Below, piece by piece: positions 32,755 through 40,937 of a stretch of DNA of 64,000 nt. The stretch spans positions 1-64,000 of the forward strand of contig CAYSCW010000001.1 in the NCBI GenBank assembly GCA_964429795.1, in the 5' to 3' direction. This DNA comes from CAYSCW01 sp964429795 (lineage in GTDB: Bacteria > Acidobacteriota > Aminicenantia > Aminicenantales > Aminicenantaceae). The position numbers and the translations under genes were made by a program. The notes below the pieces were generated by a model. The model made no database searches, was not told the origin of the DNA, and saw only the letters and a program-made list of their open reading frames with translations. The number at the start of each line of letters is the position of its first letter. The first letter of the stretch is position 1.

Positions 32755-34392
32755 ATGATGAAATCGCCGGGTTCACTAAAGAAGCTTGGAAAGTGGGTCC
32801 TCTTTATTTTTTGCTGTTTATTTTTGGTCCTTTTCCTCATTTCTTTATGCAGATCTCAGGGGCCTGACCAAGAGGGGGAAGAATGGCAAGCTTCCTGTAC
32901 CAGCATCATGGCCGGGCGGCTGGCAACCACGGACGGGTCGGTGATCACTGCGCATTCATGTGATGGAAATTACCGCACCTGGCTGAATATCGTTCCCCCT
33001 GCCGAACACTTTAAAGGATCGAAAAACAAAATATATGAAGGCAAACTCCACAATGAGACATCCTGGGATCTGAGAGGGCTTGTCCTGAAAGGCGAGATTC
33101 CCCAGGTGGCGCAAACTTATGCCTTTCTCAATACCGCCTATCCCTGTATGAACGAACACCAGCTGGCCATCGGGGAGACCACCATCGGAGGAAGAAGGGA
33201 GCTTTATAACAGAAGAGGAATGTTCGTTATCGAAGAATTGGAGAGAATCATGCTGGAGAGATCGACAAGTGCTCGGGAGGCGATCAAGCTGGCTGGCGAG
33301 CTGGTGGAAAAATATGGGTATGGTGACAGAGGAGAATGTCTGACCATCGCTGATCCGAAGGAAGTCTGGCATTTTGAGATCTTCGGAGCAGGACTCAAGG
33401 AGACAGGGGCGGTTTGGGCAGCCGCACGCTTACCTGATGATCATGTAGGTGTTTCGGCGAATGTGCCGAGAATAGGAGAACTCCGTCTGGATGATCCTGA
33501 TCATTACATGGCATCTGAGAATGTCTTTTCCTTGGCAAAAGAAAAGGGCTGGTGGAACCCTGAGAAAGGGGAACCTTTTAAGTTCTGGAAGGCCTACGAC
33601 GGGCGAAGACCCTTTGGTATCAGGGAATATATTGTCTTTAAGACGGTTTCGCCTTCCCTGAATCTAGACATGGATGCAGAAGAGCTTCCTTTTTCTGTCA
33701 AACTAGACAAGAAAGTGTCGGTGAGAGATATCATGAAGTTGTATCGACAGACATATGGGGGAACCGAATTTGACATGACCAAAAACCTTATGGTCAAAGA
33801 CCGCCGAAGCGACCAAACAGTGAAAAGCCCTGTGGCCAATCCCTGGATGTCCCGAGATATGTGGGCTCTTCTCAATGCTCTGAAGCCTGGTGTGGTGGAA
33901 TATTATCGGCCCATCGCCATTGCCGGATGTGCCTACTCTCATATCACTCAATGCAGGGATTGGCTGCCTGATCCTGTGGGAGGAATCTGCTGGTTCGCCT
34001 TCGATAATCCCGGTCAAAGCCCGAGAATCCCCATATTTGCTGGGGTGAGAGAACTCCCTTCTAATTTCGAGATATGCGCACAACAACGATATCGGACGGA
34101 TTCTGCCTGCTGGACTTTCCGTAGAGCCAACCGCCTTTCCACGGTCCGATGGGGAGAGGCAGGAAATTTCATCGAAGATGCTATCAAGGAATTCGAAGAG
34201 AAGGCCTTTGCCGACCTGCCTTATGTGGAGAAAAGGGCTCTGGAGCTGTGGAAGAATGGGGAATCTGGAAGGGATCTGACGAAACTCGAGGAATATCTGT
34301 CAAAATACACCAATGACTTTGCCCGGGCAGCCATGCACAGGTATTGGGAGCTTGGGGATAAATTTTGGGCTATGTTTGCCCGCGGATTTTAA
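32755..34392 (+). CDS. Exported C69-family dipeptidase
   Basis: Ntn-hydrolase of 545 residues, family C69 (PepD-like dipeptidase). An N-terminal hydrophobic signal (WVLFIFCCLFLVLFLISLC) precedes a sequence beginning EWQASCTSIMAGRLATTDGS, where the Cys is the expected nucleophile after processing (about residue 47). Further family motifs include HSCDGN and an AIGETTIGGRREL stretch. It should act outside the cytoplasmic membrane on short peptides. It has GGAGG a few bases before the ATG and stands alone, overlapping a kinase remnant tail to tail. Confidence 0.88.
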   Translation: MMKSPGSLKKLGKWVLFIFCCLFLVLFLISLCRSQGPDQEGEEWQASCTSIMAGRLATTDGSVITAHSCDGNYRTWLNIVPPAEHFKGSKNKIYEGKLHNETSWDLRGLVLKGEIPQVAQTYAFLNTAYPCMNEHQLAIGETTIGGRRELYNRRGMFVIEELERIMLERSTSAREAIKLAGELVEKYGYGDRGECLTIADPKEVWHFEIFGAGLKETGAVWAAARLPDDHVGVSANVPRIGELRLDDPDHYMASENVFSLAKEKGWWNPEKGEPFKFWKAYDGRRPFGIREYIVFKTVSPSLNLDMDAEELPFSVKLDKKVSVRDIMKLYRQTYGGTEFDMTKNLMVKDRRSDQTVKSPVANPWMSRDMWALLNALKPGVVEYYRPIAIAGCAYSHITQCRDWLPDPVGGICWFAFDNPGQSPRIPIFAGVRELPSNFEICAQQRYRTDSACWTFRRANRLSTVRWGEAGNFIEDAIKEFEEKAFADLPYVEKRALELWKNGESGRDLTKLEEYLSKYTNDFARAAMHRYWELGDKFWAMFARGF

Positions 34393-34709
34393 ATTTCAGG
34401 GACGATTCTTCCCTTTACAATACGAAGCAGTTCGGATAAACGAGCGATCATTTTCCGGGCCAGCTCTGGTTTGCTTGTTACGAGAGCACTGATAGAATTG
34501 AGGGTGTTGAACAGAAAATGGGGGTTGATTTGGGATTTCAAAGCCTTGAGTTCTGCCTCTGCAGCTAAGGCTTTGAGCTTTTCCGAAGCGATTTCTTTTT
34601 CTTTGAGCGCTCTATAAAATCTGAAGGAGTAGGAAATGAGAAATTCGTTATTCAAATATCCAAAAATCAATCCAGCAAGTAGGCCAAAGAATAAGGAAAT
34701 CCCCAACAT
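34389..34709 (-). pseudogene. Truncated LytS/YehU-type histidine kinase
   Basis: A 106-residue frame with one membrane helix (LGISLFFGLLAGLIFGYLN), a coiled-coil linker and a His_kinase-type phosphoacceptor box (LKSQINPHFLFNTLNSISAL, about residues 57-76), followed by ARKMIARLSELLR. It ends at VKGRIVPEI where the HATPase domain should begin, so the ATP-binding half is missing. The frame stays open upstream of the ATG to about 34830, so the N-terminus may also be reduced. No partner response regulator is seen. A functional short form is unlikely. Confidence 0.7.
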
Positions 34710-34847
34710 GCGCAGGATTTGTTCATGGGTTTTTTCATATCTCCGCTGCGAAAGTGGAGATGTGTGGAAGAAGCGATACCATAACTGCTCAGCAAAAAAA
34801 CAAAATTTGTGAAATTTTGTCTCTTTGATGCGTCCTATCTATAGGTC

Positions 34848-35600
34848 ATGAAGGGATACATTCTTAGAAGAGCTGCACGTAACGAAAACCGTTCTTACGG
34901 GCACAGACAGAGACTGAAGGAAAAGTTTTTAAAGGGCGGGCTCAAAGCTTTTTTAGACTATGAAATCGTCGAGCTTCTCCTGACCTTAGGCATGCCAAGG
35001 CGAGATTGCAAAGCACAAGCCAAAGAGGCAATTAAAAGGTTCAAAACCTTGAGAGAAGTCTTGGAGGCGGATGAGGAAGATCTTCAGAAAATCAAAGGGA
35101 TTGGACCTCACAATGTTTTTGGCATCAAACTCGTCCAAGAAGTCTCCCGACGTTTCCTCAAAGAGAGAATGATGAGCAGGCCTGTCTGTCATTCCCCCAA
35201 GGAAGTCTTCGATTACCTCTATCATTCCCTAAGAGATTTGAGGAAGGAAAAATTCAAAGTCATTTTTCTGGATGCCAAGAATCAGATCATTGAGGAAAGA
35301 ACTCTTTTCGAAGGCACGGTGGATGCCAGTGCTGTCTATCCACGAGAGATAATGAAATCAGCTCTCCGGTATGATGCTTCTTCCCTGATTTTTGTCCACA
35401 ACCATCCCACCGGAGATCCAGAGCCATCCTCCAGTGACAGGCAGATAACGAAAGAACTTGTTTTTGCAGCCAGCATGATGCAGATCAGGGTCTTGGATCA
35501 CATCATCATCGGCAACAACTGTTATTTTAGTTTTGCCGATAAAGGGCTGATCGAGGAATTCAATTTAATGTTCGAGAGCATGAACAAGAGGATTCCCTAG
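34848..35600 (+). CDS. radC: RadC-family JAB-domain protein
   Basis: 250 residues. The N-terminal UPF0758/RadC domain has a helix-hairpin-helix (DEEDLQKIKGIGPHNVF, about 77-93). The C-terminal JAB1/MPN-like metalloprotease fold carries HNHPTGDPEPSSSD (about residues 184-197), the metal-binding His-His-Asp set. The historical link to DNA repair is weak. It is flanked upstream by the kinase remnant and downstream by palindromic repeat copy 2. Confidence 0.92.
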   Translation: MKGYILRRAARNENRSYGHRQRLKEKFLKGGLKAFLDYEIVELLLTLGMPRRDCKAQAKEAIKRFKTLREVLEADEEDLQKIKGIGPHNVFGIKLVQEVSRRFLKERMMSRPVCHSPKEVFDYLYHSLRDLRKEKFKVIFLDAKNQIIEERTLFEGTVDASAVYPREIMKSALRYDASSLIFVHNHPTGDPEPSSSDRQITKELVFAASMMQIRVLDHIIIGNNCYFSFADKGLIEEFNLMFESMNKRIP

Positions 35601-35640
35601 GGAAGGGGAAGTATCTTCGTTTCCGTGATGATTTTAAGGG

Positions 35641-35779
35641 CAATCAGGCAAGCGGAATCGTCAGCATGCGGATTTTCCCCAGCGAGGAAAATCCGCTCAT
35701 TCCTCGGCTCCGCTCTCCTCTTCGAGGAACCGTGCCCGCTTCGCCTGCGGATGGCATTCCTCATCAGCTTGCCTGATGG
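35641..35779 (+). repeat. Palindromic structured repeat, copy 2 (long form)
   Basis: Outer inverted repeat ATCAGGCAAGC (35643-35653) / GCTTGCCTGAT (35767-35777). Three inner hairpins: GCGGATTTTCC/GGAAAATCCGC (35668-35678, 35686-35696, perfect 11 bp), TTCCTCG/CGAGGAA (35700-35706, 35723-35729) and CCGC/GCGG (35736-35739, 35747-35750). The reverse complement aligns along its whole length with 14360-14469. Two outer-stem base pairs differ between copies in a compensatory way. Confidence 0.82.
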
Positions 35780-35870
35780 TTGTTTCATCATAGATTCAGA
35801 GATGCTAGGATAGGAAACTATTTGTAAAATCATGTGGCTATGGGTAAACTTTAGGTGGAAGGAGGTCGAG

Positions 35871-37544
35871 ATGCTCGATGACAGGGAAATTGCCAAGGAA
35901 GCAGGAATGTATCCCATCCAGGAGGTTGCTCTGAAGCTGGGAATAAAAGAAGAGGACTTAGATATGTACGGGTACTATAAGGCTAAAGTCTTGCTTGAAA
36001 GATATTTGGATACCGAAAAGAGGACGGGAAAGCTGGTCATGGTCACAGCCATGACCCCGACTCCCGCCGGCGAGGGGAAAACCACCACCTCAATCGGTCT
36101 TACCGATGCTTTTAATCTCTTGGGGAAAAAGGCTGTCACAGCCCTGAGGGAACCCTCGTTAGGCCCGGTGTTTGGGTTAAAAGGTGGAGCCACAGGAGGT
36201 GGTTATGCTCAGGTGATGCCCAGGGATGAGATCAATCTTCACTTTACTGGAGATATTCATGCCGTAACAGCCGCTCACAATCTTCTGGCCGCCATGGTGG
36301 ATAATCGTCTCCATTTTGAGGGCGTCTGCGGGCTTTTGGATTGTCGGAGAGTGACCTGGAAGAGGGTCATGGACATGGATGATCGGGTGCTTCGGGAGGT
36401 GGTGATTGGAATCGGCGGCCCTCTCAGGGGAATAGCTCGAGAGACTGGCTTTGATATAACGGCTGCATCAGAAATCATGGCCATTCTCTGTCTTTCCCAG
36501 GACCTGAAGGATTTAAAAGAGAGGATAGGAAATATCTTTGTGGGATATTCTCCGGAGAGTAAACCTGTTTTTGCTCGAGAGTTAAAAGCAGAAGGAGCCA
36601 TGGCTGCACTCTTGAAGGAGGCCATGAAGCCGAACTTTGTTCAGACTCTGGAACACAATCCTGTTTTTATCCACGGAGGGCCCTTTGCCAACATTGCCCA
36701 TGGGACAAACTCAGTGCTAGCCACCAGCCTAGCTCTATCCCTGGCGGATGTGGTGGTTACCGAGAGTGGTTTTGGATCTGACCTCGGAGCCGAGAAGTTT
36801 TTCGATATTGTGGTCAGGACAGGGTATATCCCTCCTCCTGATGCCTGTGTTCTTGTGGCTACCATCCGTGCTCTGAAGCTTCACGGAGGAGTCAAACTGA
36901 AAGATGTTGGCCAGGAGGATGTCGGAGCCGTCGAGCGCGGTATTTCGAATCTTCAAAAACACATGGAAAACCTCCGGCTTTTTGGTGTTCCTTTTGTCAT
37001 TGCTTTGAACAGATTCCCTGATGACACAGAAAAGGAAATAGAAAAGGTCTTCGAATTATGCCAGAAGGAAAAAGTGCGCATCGCTCTCAGCGAGGTCTAC
37101 AGCAAAGGCGGGAAGGGAGGCCTGGATCTGGGGAAGGAAGTTTTGAAGGCTGTGGAAGAGGATGAAAACAATTTTGCGTTCCTCTATCCCTTAGAGATGC
37201 CTCTCTTGGAAAAGATTGAGACCGTAGCCCGAAAGGTCTATGGGGCATCTGGAGTAGCCATGGAGGGGAAGATCAGAAGAAAAATCATCAGGCTGGAAGA
37301 GCAAGGCTTTGGCCAGTTTCCTGTCTGTATCGCCAAGACACAATACTCTCTTTCAGATGATGATGAAGCTTTGGGGCGACCAAAAGATTTCACCCTGATT
37401 GTCACCGACGCTTCTGTCAGCTCTGGAGCAGGATTTGTGGTGGTCTACTGTGGTGATATCATGACCATGCCTGGTTTACCCAGATCACCTGCAGCCGAAA
37501 GGATAGATATCACCGACGAAGGAGAGATCATCGGTCTTTCTTAA
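35871..37544 (+). CDS. fhs: Formate-tetrahydrofolate ligase
   Basis: ATP-dependent synthesis of 10-formyl-tetrahydrofolate from formate, used in C1 supply or the methyl branch of the Wood-Ljungdahl pathway. The 557-residue protein has the P-loop TPAGEGKTTTSIGLTDA (about residues 62-78), EPSLGPVFGLKGGATGGG and the C-terminal GEIIGLS ending common to the family. I start at the ATG behind AAGGAGG rather than 13 codons upstream. No folD, metF or CODH/ACS gene is nearby. Confidence 0.95.
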   Translation: MLDDREIAKEAGMYPIQEVALKLGIKEEDLDMYGYYKAKVLLERYLDTEKRTGKLVMVTAMTPTPAGEGKTTTSIGLTDAFNLLGKKAVTALREPSLGPVFGLKGGATGGGYAQVMPRDEINLHFTGDIHAVTAAHNLLAAMVDNRLHFEGVCGLLDCRRVTWKRVMDMDDRVLREVVIGIGGPLRGIARETGFDITAASEIMAILCLSQDLKDLKERIGNIFVGYSPESKPVFARELKAEGAMAALLKEAMKPNFVQTLEHNPVFIHGGPFANIAHGTNSVLATSLALSLADVVVTESGFGSDLGAEKFFDIVVRTGYIPPPDACVLVATIRALKLHGGVKLKDVGQEDVGAVERGISNLQKHMENLRLFGVPFVIALNRFPDDTEKEIEKVFELCQKEKVRIALSEVYSKGGKGGLDLGKEVLKAVEEDENNFAFLYPLEMPLLEKIETVARKVYGASGVAMEGKIRRKIIRLEEQGFGQFPVCIAKTQYSLSDDDEALGRPKDFTLIVTDASVSSGAGFVVVYCGDIMTMPGLPRSPAAERIDITDEGEIIGLS

Positions 37545-37562
37545 GGGGCGGTCCCTTTTTTT
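37543..37562 (+). terminator. Short terminator-like hairpin after fhs
   Basis: AAGGG and CCCTT flank a 5-base loop and are followed by a T-run (37556-37562). The stem is short but correctly placed at the fhs stop codon. Confidence 0.45.
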
Positions 37563-37668
37563 CAAAAAATGCGGACTGTTCCCCTTTTGCCTTTATTTAC
37601 ACTCTCCTTTAATTGTGATAAAAAGGAGTTGCTTTTATACAAAAATTCTTTCTAGAGAGGTCTAATCA

Positions 37669-38859
37669 ATGTGTGAATTAAGGGATGTTTTCATCGTCAG
37701 TGCTTGCCGCACAGCCATCGGCAATTTTTTAGGCGGCATTCGCCAGCTCAGTGCTCCCGAGTTAGGGGGGATTGTGATTAAAGAAGCCATAAAAAGAGCC
37801 GGAATCACAGGAGAGGATGTGGATGAGGTGATCATGGGAAACGTGGTTTCAGCTGGCTTGGGGCAAGCCCCGGCAAAGCAGGCGGCAGTCAAGGGAGGCG
37901 TTCCCTATACGGTGAGTTGTTTTGCTGTGAATAAAGTATGCGGATCGGCTCTGAAGGCGGTTTCATTGGCGGCTCAAGCCATCTGGCTGGAAGAGAAAGA
38001 AATCATCGTTGCCGGAGGTATGGAGAGCATGAGCAAGGCTCCGCATCTTCTCTGGGGAGTAAGAGAAGGTGTGAAATTTGGTGATATGAAGATGAAAGAC
38101 TCCATGATACTGGATGGACTTTGGTGTGCCTTCGATGACCAGCACATGGGCATGACAGGAGAAGTGGTGGCCGAAAAATTTGGCACCACTCGTCAAGAAC
38201 AGGATGAATACGCCCTCAGCAGCCATCAGAAAGCCATTCATGCCATCGAGAGAGGGTATTTCAAGGATGAGATTGTTCCTGTAGAGGTTCCTCAAAGAAA
38301 GGGAGACCTGATCGTCTTTGAAGTGGATGAGGGGCCGCGTAAGGATACCACTTTGGAGAGGCTATCTAAACTCAAGCCTGCTTTTAAGGAAGGTGGGACA
38401 GTTACAGCAGGAAATGCGTCTAGTTTGAATGATGGGGCCTCGGCCGTGGTTGTGGCTTCAAAAGATGCGATGGAAGCGAAAGGCCTTAAGCCTTTGGCCA
38501 AGATATTGGGCTCCATGACCAATGGAGTGGAGCCCAGGATGGTGATGTATGCTCCCAAAGGAGCCATAGAGAATCTGTTGGCCAATGTGGGATGGAAGGT
38601 GGAAGACGTGGATCTCTTTGAAATAAACGAGGCCTTCTCTTCCCAACTGGTAGTTCTTATCAAGGAGCTAGGACTGGTTCGGGAAAAAGTCAATGTCCAT
38701 GGAGGAGCTGTGGCTTTGGGACACCCTATAGGAGCGACAGGAGCACGAATTCTGACGACCTTGATTTATGCCCTCAGACACAGAGGAATGAAGCGAGGAG
38801 TGGCCGCTCTCTGCCTGGGAGGGGGAGATGCTGTGGCCATGGCTGTAGAAATGGTTTAA
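37669..38859 (+). CDS. Acetyl-CoA acetyltransferase (thiolase)
   Basis: Thiolase II family enzyme, 396 residues, that condenses two acetyl-CoA or cleaves 3-ketoacyl-CoA. The acyl-carrying Cys is in NKVCGSALKAV (about residue 88), the catalytic His in GGAVALGHPIGATGARI (about 350) and the second Cys in ALCLGGGDAV (about 383). It is followed after a short gap by a 3-hydroxyacyl-CoA dehydrogenase, so the pair would interconvert acetyl-CoA, acetoacetyl-CoA and 3-hydroxybutyryl-CoA. Direction is unclear. Confidence 0.93.
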   Translation: MCELRDVFIVSACRTAIGNFLGGIRQLSAPELGGIVIKEAIKRAGITGEDVDEVIMGNVVSAGLGQAPAKQAAVKGGVPYTVSCFAVNKVCGSALKAVSLAAQAIWLEEKEIIVAGGMESMSKAPHLLWGVREGVKFGDMKMKDSMILDGLWCAFDDQHMGMTGEVVAEKFGTTRQEQDEYALSSHQKAIHAIERGYFKDEIVPVEVPQRKGDLIVFEVDEGPRKDTTLERLSKLKPAFKEGGTVTAGNASSLNDGASAVVVASKDAMEAKGLKPLAKILGSMTNGVEPRMVMYAPKGAIENLLANVGWKVEDVDLFEINEAFSSQLVVLIKELGLVREKVNVHGGAVALGHPIGATGARILTTLIYALRHRGMKRGVAALCLGGGDAVAMAVEMV

Positions 38860-38872
38860 GAGAGGAGGGATG

Positions 38873-39727
38873 ATGGACATAAAAAAAATAGCTGTGATTG
38901 GTGCTGGAACGATGGGGACAGGCATTGCCCAAGTGGCAGCCTCCTCTGGTCTCGAGGTCATCCTTAACGATGTTGGAGAAGAATTCCTGGAGCGATCTTT
39001 GAAGATTGTGGATAAAAGCCTCACCAAGCTCGTGGAGAAAGGTAAGATAGAGGAAGATAAGGAAAAGATTTTGTCTCGAATCAAGACCACTTCGTCACTG
39101 GAGGACCTCAAGGATGTCGAGTTCGCCGTGGAGGCTGTTTTTGAGGATTTTGGGGTCAAGAAGAGTGTTCTCCAGAGGCTGGATAAGCTCCTGGCACCAT
39201 CGGTTATCCTCACCTCCAATACGTCCTCTATTTCCATAACCCGACTGGCTGCGACCACCTCGCGTCCGTCCCTTTTCATGGGAATGCATTTCATGAATCC
39301 TGTGCCTTTGATGAAACTGGTGGAATTGATCAAAGGCATCGCCACTTCAGAGGAAACTTTCGGCAAGGTTAAGGCTCTGACCGAGGCCCTGGGAAAGGTT
39401 CCTGTTGAGGCCAATGATTATCCGGGCTTTATTTCCAACCGGATTCTCCTCCCCATGATCAATGAAGCGGTTTATGCTTTGATGGAGGGAGTGGGATCGG
39501 TAGAGGCCATCGACACGGTGATGAAGCTGGGGATGAATCATCCTATGGGTCCATTGGCTCTGGCAGACCTGATTGGGCTTGATGTTTGTCTCCATATCAT
39601 GGAAGTTCTCTATGAAGGGTTTAAGGATCCAAAATACCGACCCTGCCCTCTTTTGAGAAAGATGGTGGATGCTGGATATCTGGGGCGAAAGACAGGCAGA
39701 GGTTTTTATGATTACAGCTCTGTATGA
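38873..39727 (+). CDS. hbd: 3-hydroxybutyryl-CoA dehydrogenase
   Basis: NAD(P)-dependent 3-hydroxyacyl-CoA dehydrogenase of 284 residues. It has the Rossmann motif VIGAGTMGTGIAQVAA, NTSSISITRLA, the catalytic His in MGMHFMNPVPLMKLVE (about residue 139) and the C-terminal NHPMGPLALADLIGLD domain. Two ATGs are adjacent (38870 and 38873). The second is better spaced from GAGGAGGG, so I use it. It forms an operon with the thiolase upstream. Confidence 0.93.
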   Translation: MDIKKIAVIGAGTMGTGIAQVAASSGLEVILNDVGEEFLERSLKIVDKSLTKLVEKGKIEEDKEKILSRIKTTSSLEDLKDVEFAVEAVFEDFGVKKSVLQRLDKLLAPSVILTSNTSSISITRLAATTSRPSLFMGMHFMNPVPLMKLVELIKGIATSEETFGKVKALTEALGKVPVEANDYPGFISNRILLPMINEAVYALMEGVGSVEAIDTVMKLGMNHPMGPLALADLIGLDVCLHIMEVLYEGFKDPKYRPCPLLRKMVDAGYLGRKTGRGFYDYSSV

Positions 39728-39830
39728 GATGAACTGTCGCGGGATTCGCCCACAAAGCTCAGACGCTCGGCAGACAGTATAAAAGAATACTATTTCATTG
39801 CACTGGAAAAAGTTAAAATAATAGATCTTA

Positions 39831-39845
39831 GAGAAGAATCTTCTC
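39831..39845. promoter_or_regulatory. Palindrome upstream of recA, candidate operator
   Basis: GAGAAGA-A-TCTTCTC is a perfect 7-base dyad with one central base, 37 bases before the recA ATG and downstream of AT-rich promoter-like sequence. It does not match the Escherichia coli or Bacillus subtilis LexA boxes. It may bind a lineage-specific SOS regulator. Confidence 0.4.
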
Positions 39846-39881
39846 AAAGAAGAGGATAAAGATTGTATTGAGGAGGGTCAA

Positions 39882-40937
39882 ATGAAAGACGAATCCGCTC
39901 AAAAGCAAGCCTCCAGAGAGAGGGCGATTGAAGCCGCTCTTTCCCAGATTGAGAAGCAGTTTGGCAAAGGAACGGTGATGAAGCTCGGTCAGAAAGAGGC
40001 CGCCGTCAAGGTGCCGGCCATACCCACCGGTTCGATTGCCTTTGACCTAGGCCTTGGAATCGGCGGATTTCCTCGGGGAAGAGTGGTAGAGATTTTCGGC
40101 CCTGAAGCCACAGGGAAGACGACCCTTGCTCTTCATGTCATCGCCGAAGCCCAGAAAAGAGGAGGACAGGCGGCTTTTATAGATGCCGAACACGCCTTGG
40201 ATCCGCCTTATGCGGCTAAGGTGGGCGTGGATGTGGACAACCTTCTCATCTCCCAGCCGGATTATGGAGAGCAGGCTTTGGAGATCGCTGAGGTTCTGGT
40301 ACGGAGCGGAGCCGTCGATGTGGTAGTGATCGATTCTGTAGCCGCGCTTGTACCCAAAGCAGAGCTTGAGGGAGAGATGGGCGATGCTCATGTGGGGCTT
40401 CAGGCTCGACTCATGTCTCAGGCCTTGAGAAAACTGACAGCTATTGTCAGCCGCTCCAAGACTTGTTTTATTTTTGTCAACCAGATCCGAGAGAAGATTG
40501 GCTTTTTTCTGGGAAGTCCGGAAACGACATCCGGGGGGAGAGCCTTGAAATTCTATTCTTCTCTGAGAATCGATATCCGCAGATTGGCTACCTTAAAAGA
40601 AGGAGACAAAGTCATCGGAAACAGAGTTAAAGTCAAAATCGTGAAAAACAAGATGGCCCCTCCTTTCCGAGATGCTCAATTTGATATTATCTTTGGAGAA
40701 GGCATATCCAGAGAAGGAGATTTGGTTGATTGCGGCGTGGATGTCGGTCTTATCGAGAAGGCTGGAACCTGGTATTCCTATAAGGGAGAGAGATTGGGCC
40801 AAGGCAGAGAGAACGTGAAGAGCTTGTTCAAGGAAAACGAGGAAATTGCCCGAGAGCTCGACCACGAAATCCGCAAGAAATTGGGTCTGATTTCTGAACC
40901 TGAACCTGAGAAAAAAGCCTCCCCGCCTTCTTCTTAA
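39882..40937 (+). CDS. recA: Recombinase RecA
   Basis: Strand-exchange ATPase for recombination and SOS induction. The 351 residues contain Walker A GPEATGKTTLA (about 72-82), Walker B VVVIDSVAAL, loop L1 EGEMGDAHVG and L2-region NQIREKIG with SPETTSGGRALKFY. Strong GAGGAGG precedes the ATG. The last 4 bases overlap a convergent gene. A short palindrome upstream may be its operator. Confidence 0.96.
   Translation: MKDESAQKQASRERAIEAALSQIEKQFGKGTVMKLGQKEAAVKVPAIPTGSIAFDLGLGIGGFPRGRVVEIFGPEATGKTTLALHVIAEAQKRGGQAAFIDAEHALDPPYAAKVGVDVDNLLISQPDYGEQALEIAEVLVRSGAVDVVVIDSVAALVPKAELEGEMGDAHVGLQARLMSQALRKLTAIVSRSKTCFIFVNQIREKIGFFLGSPETTSGGRALKFYSSLRIDIRRLATLKEGDKVIGNRVKVKIVKNKMAPPFRDAQFDIIFGEGISREGDLVDCGVDVGLIEKAGTWYSYKGERLGQGRENVKSLFKENEEIARELDHEIRKKLGLISEPEPEKKASPPSS

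Noticed and set aside
38668..39414. 248-codon minus-strand open frame
   Set aside because: Antisense to the thiolase end and Hbd, both of which have full family motifs; its translation resembles no family.
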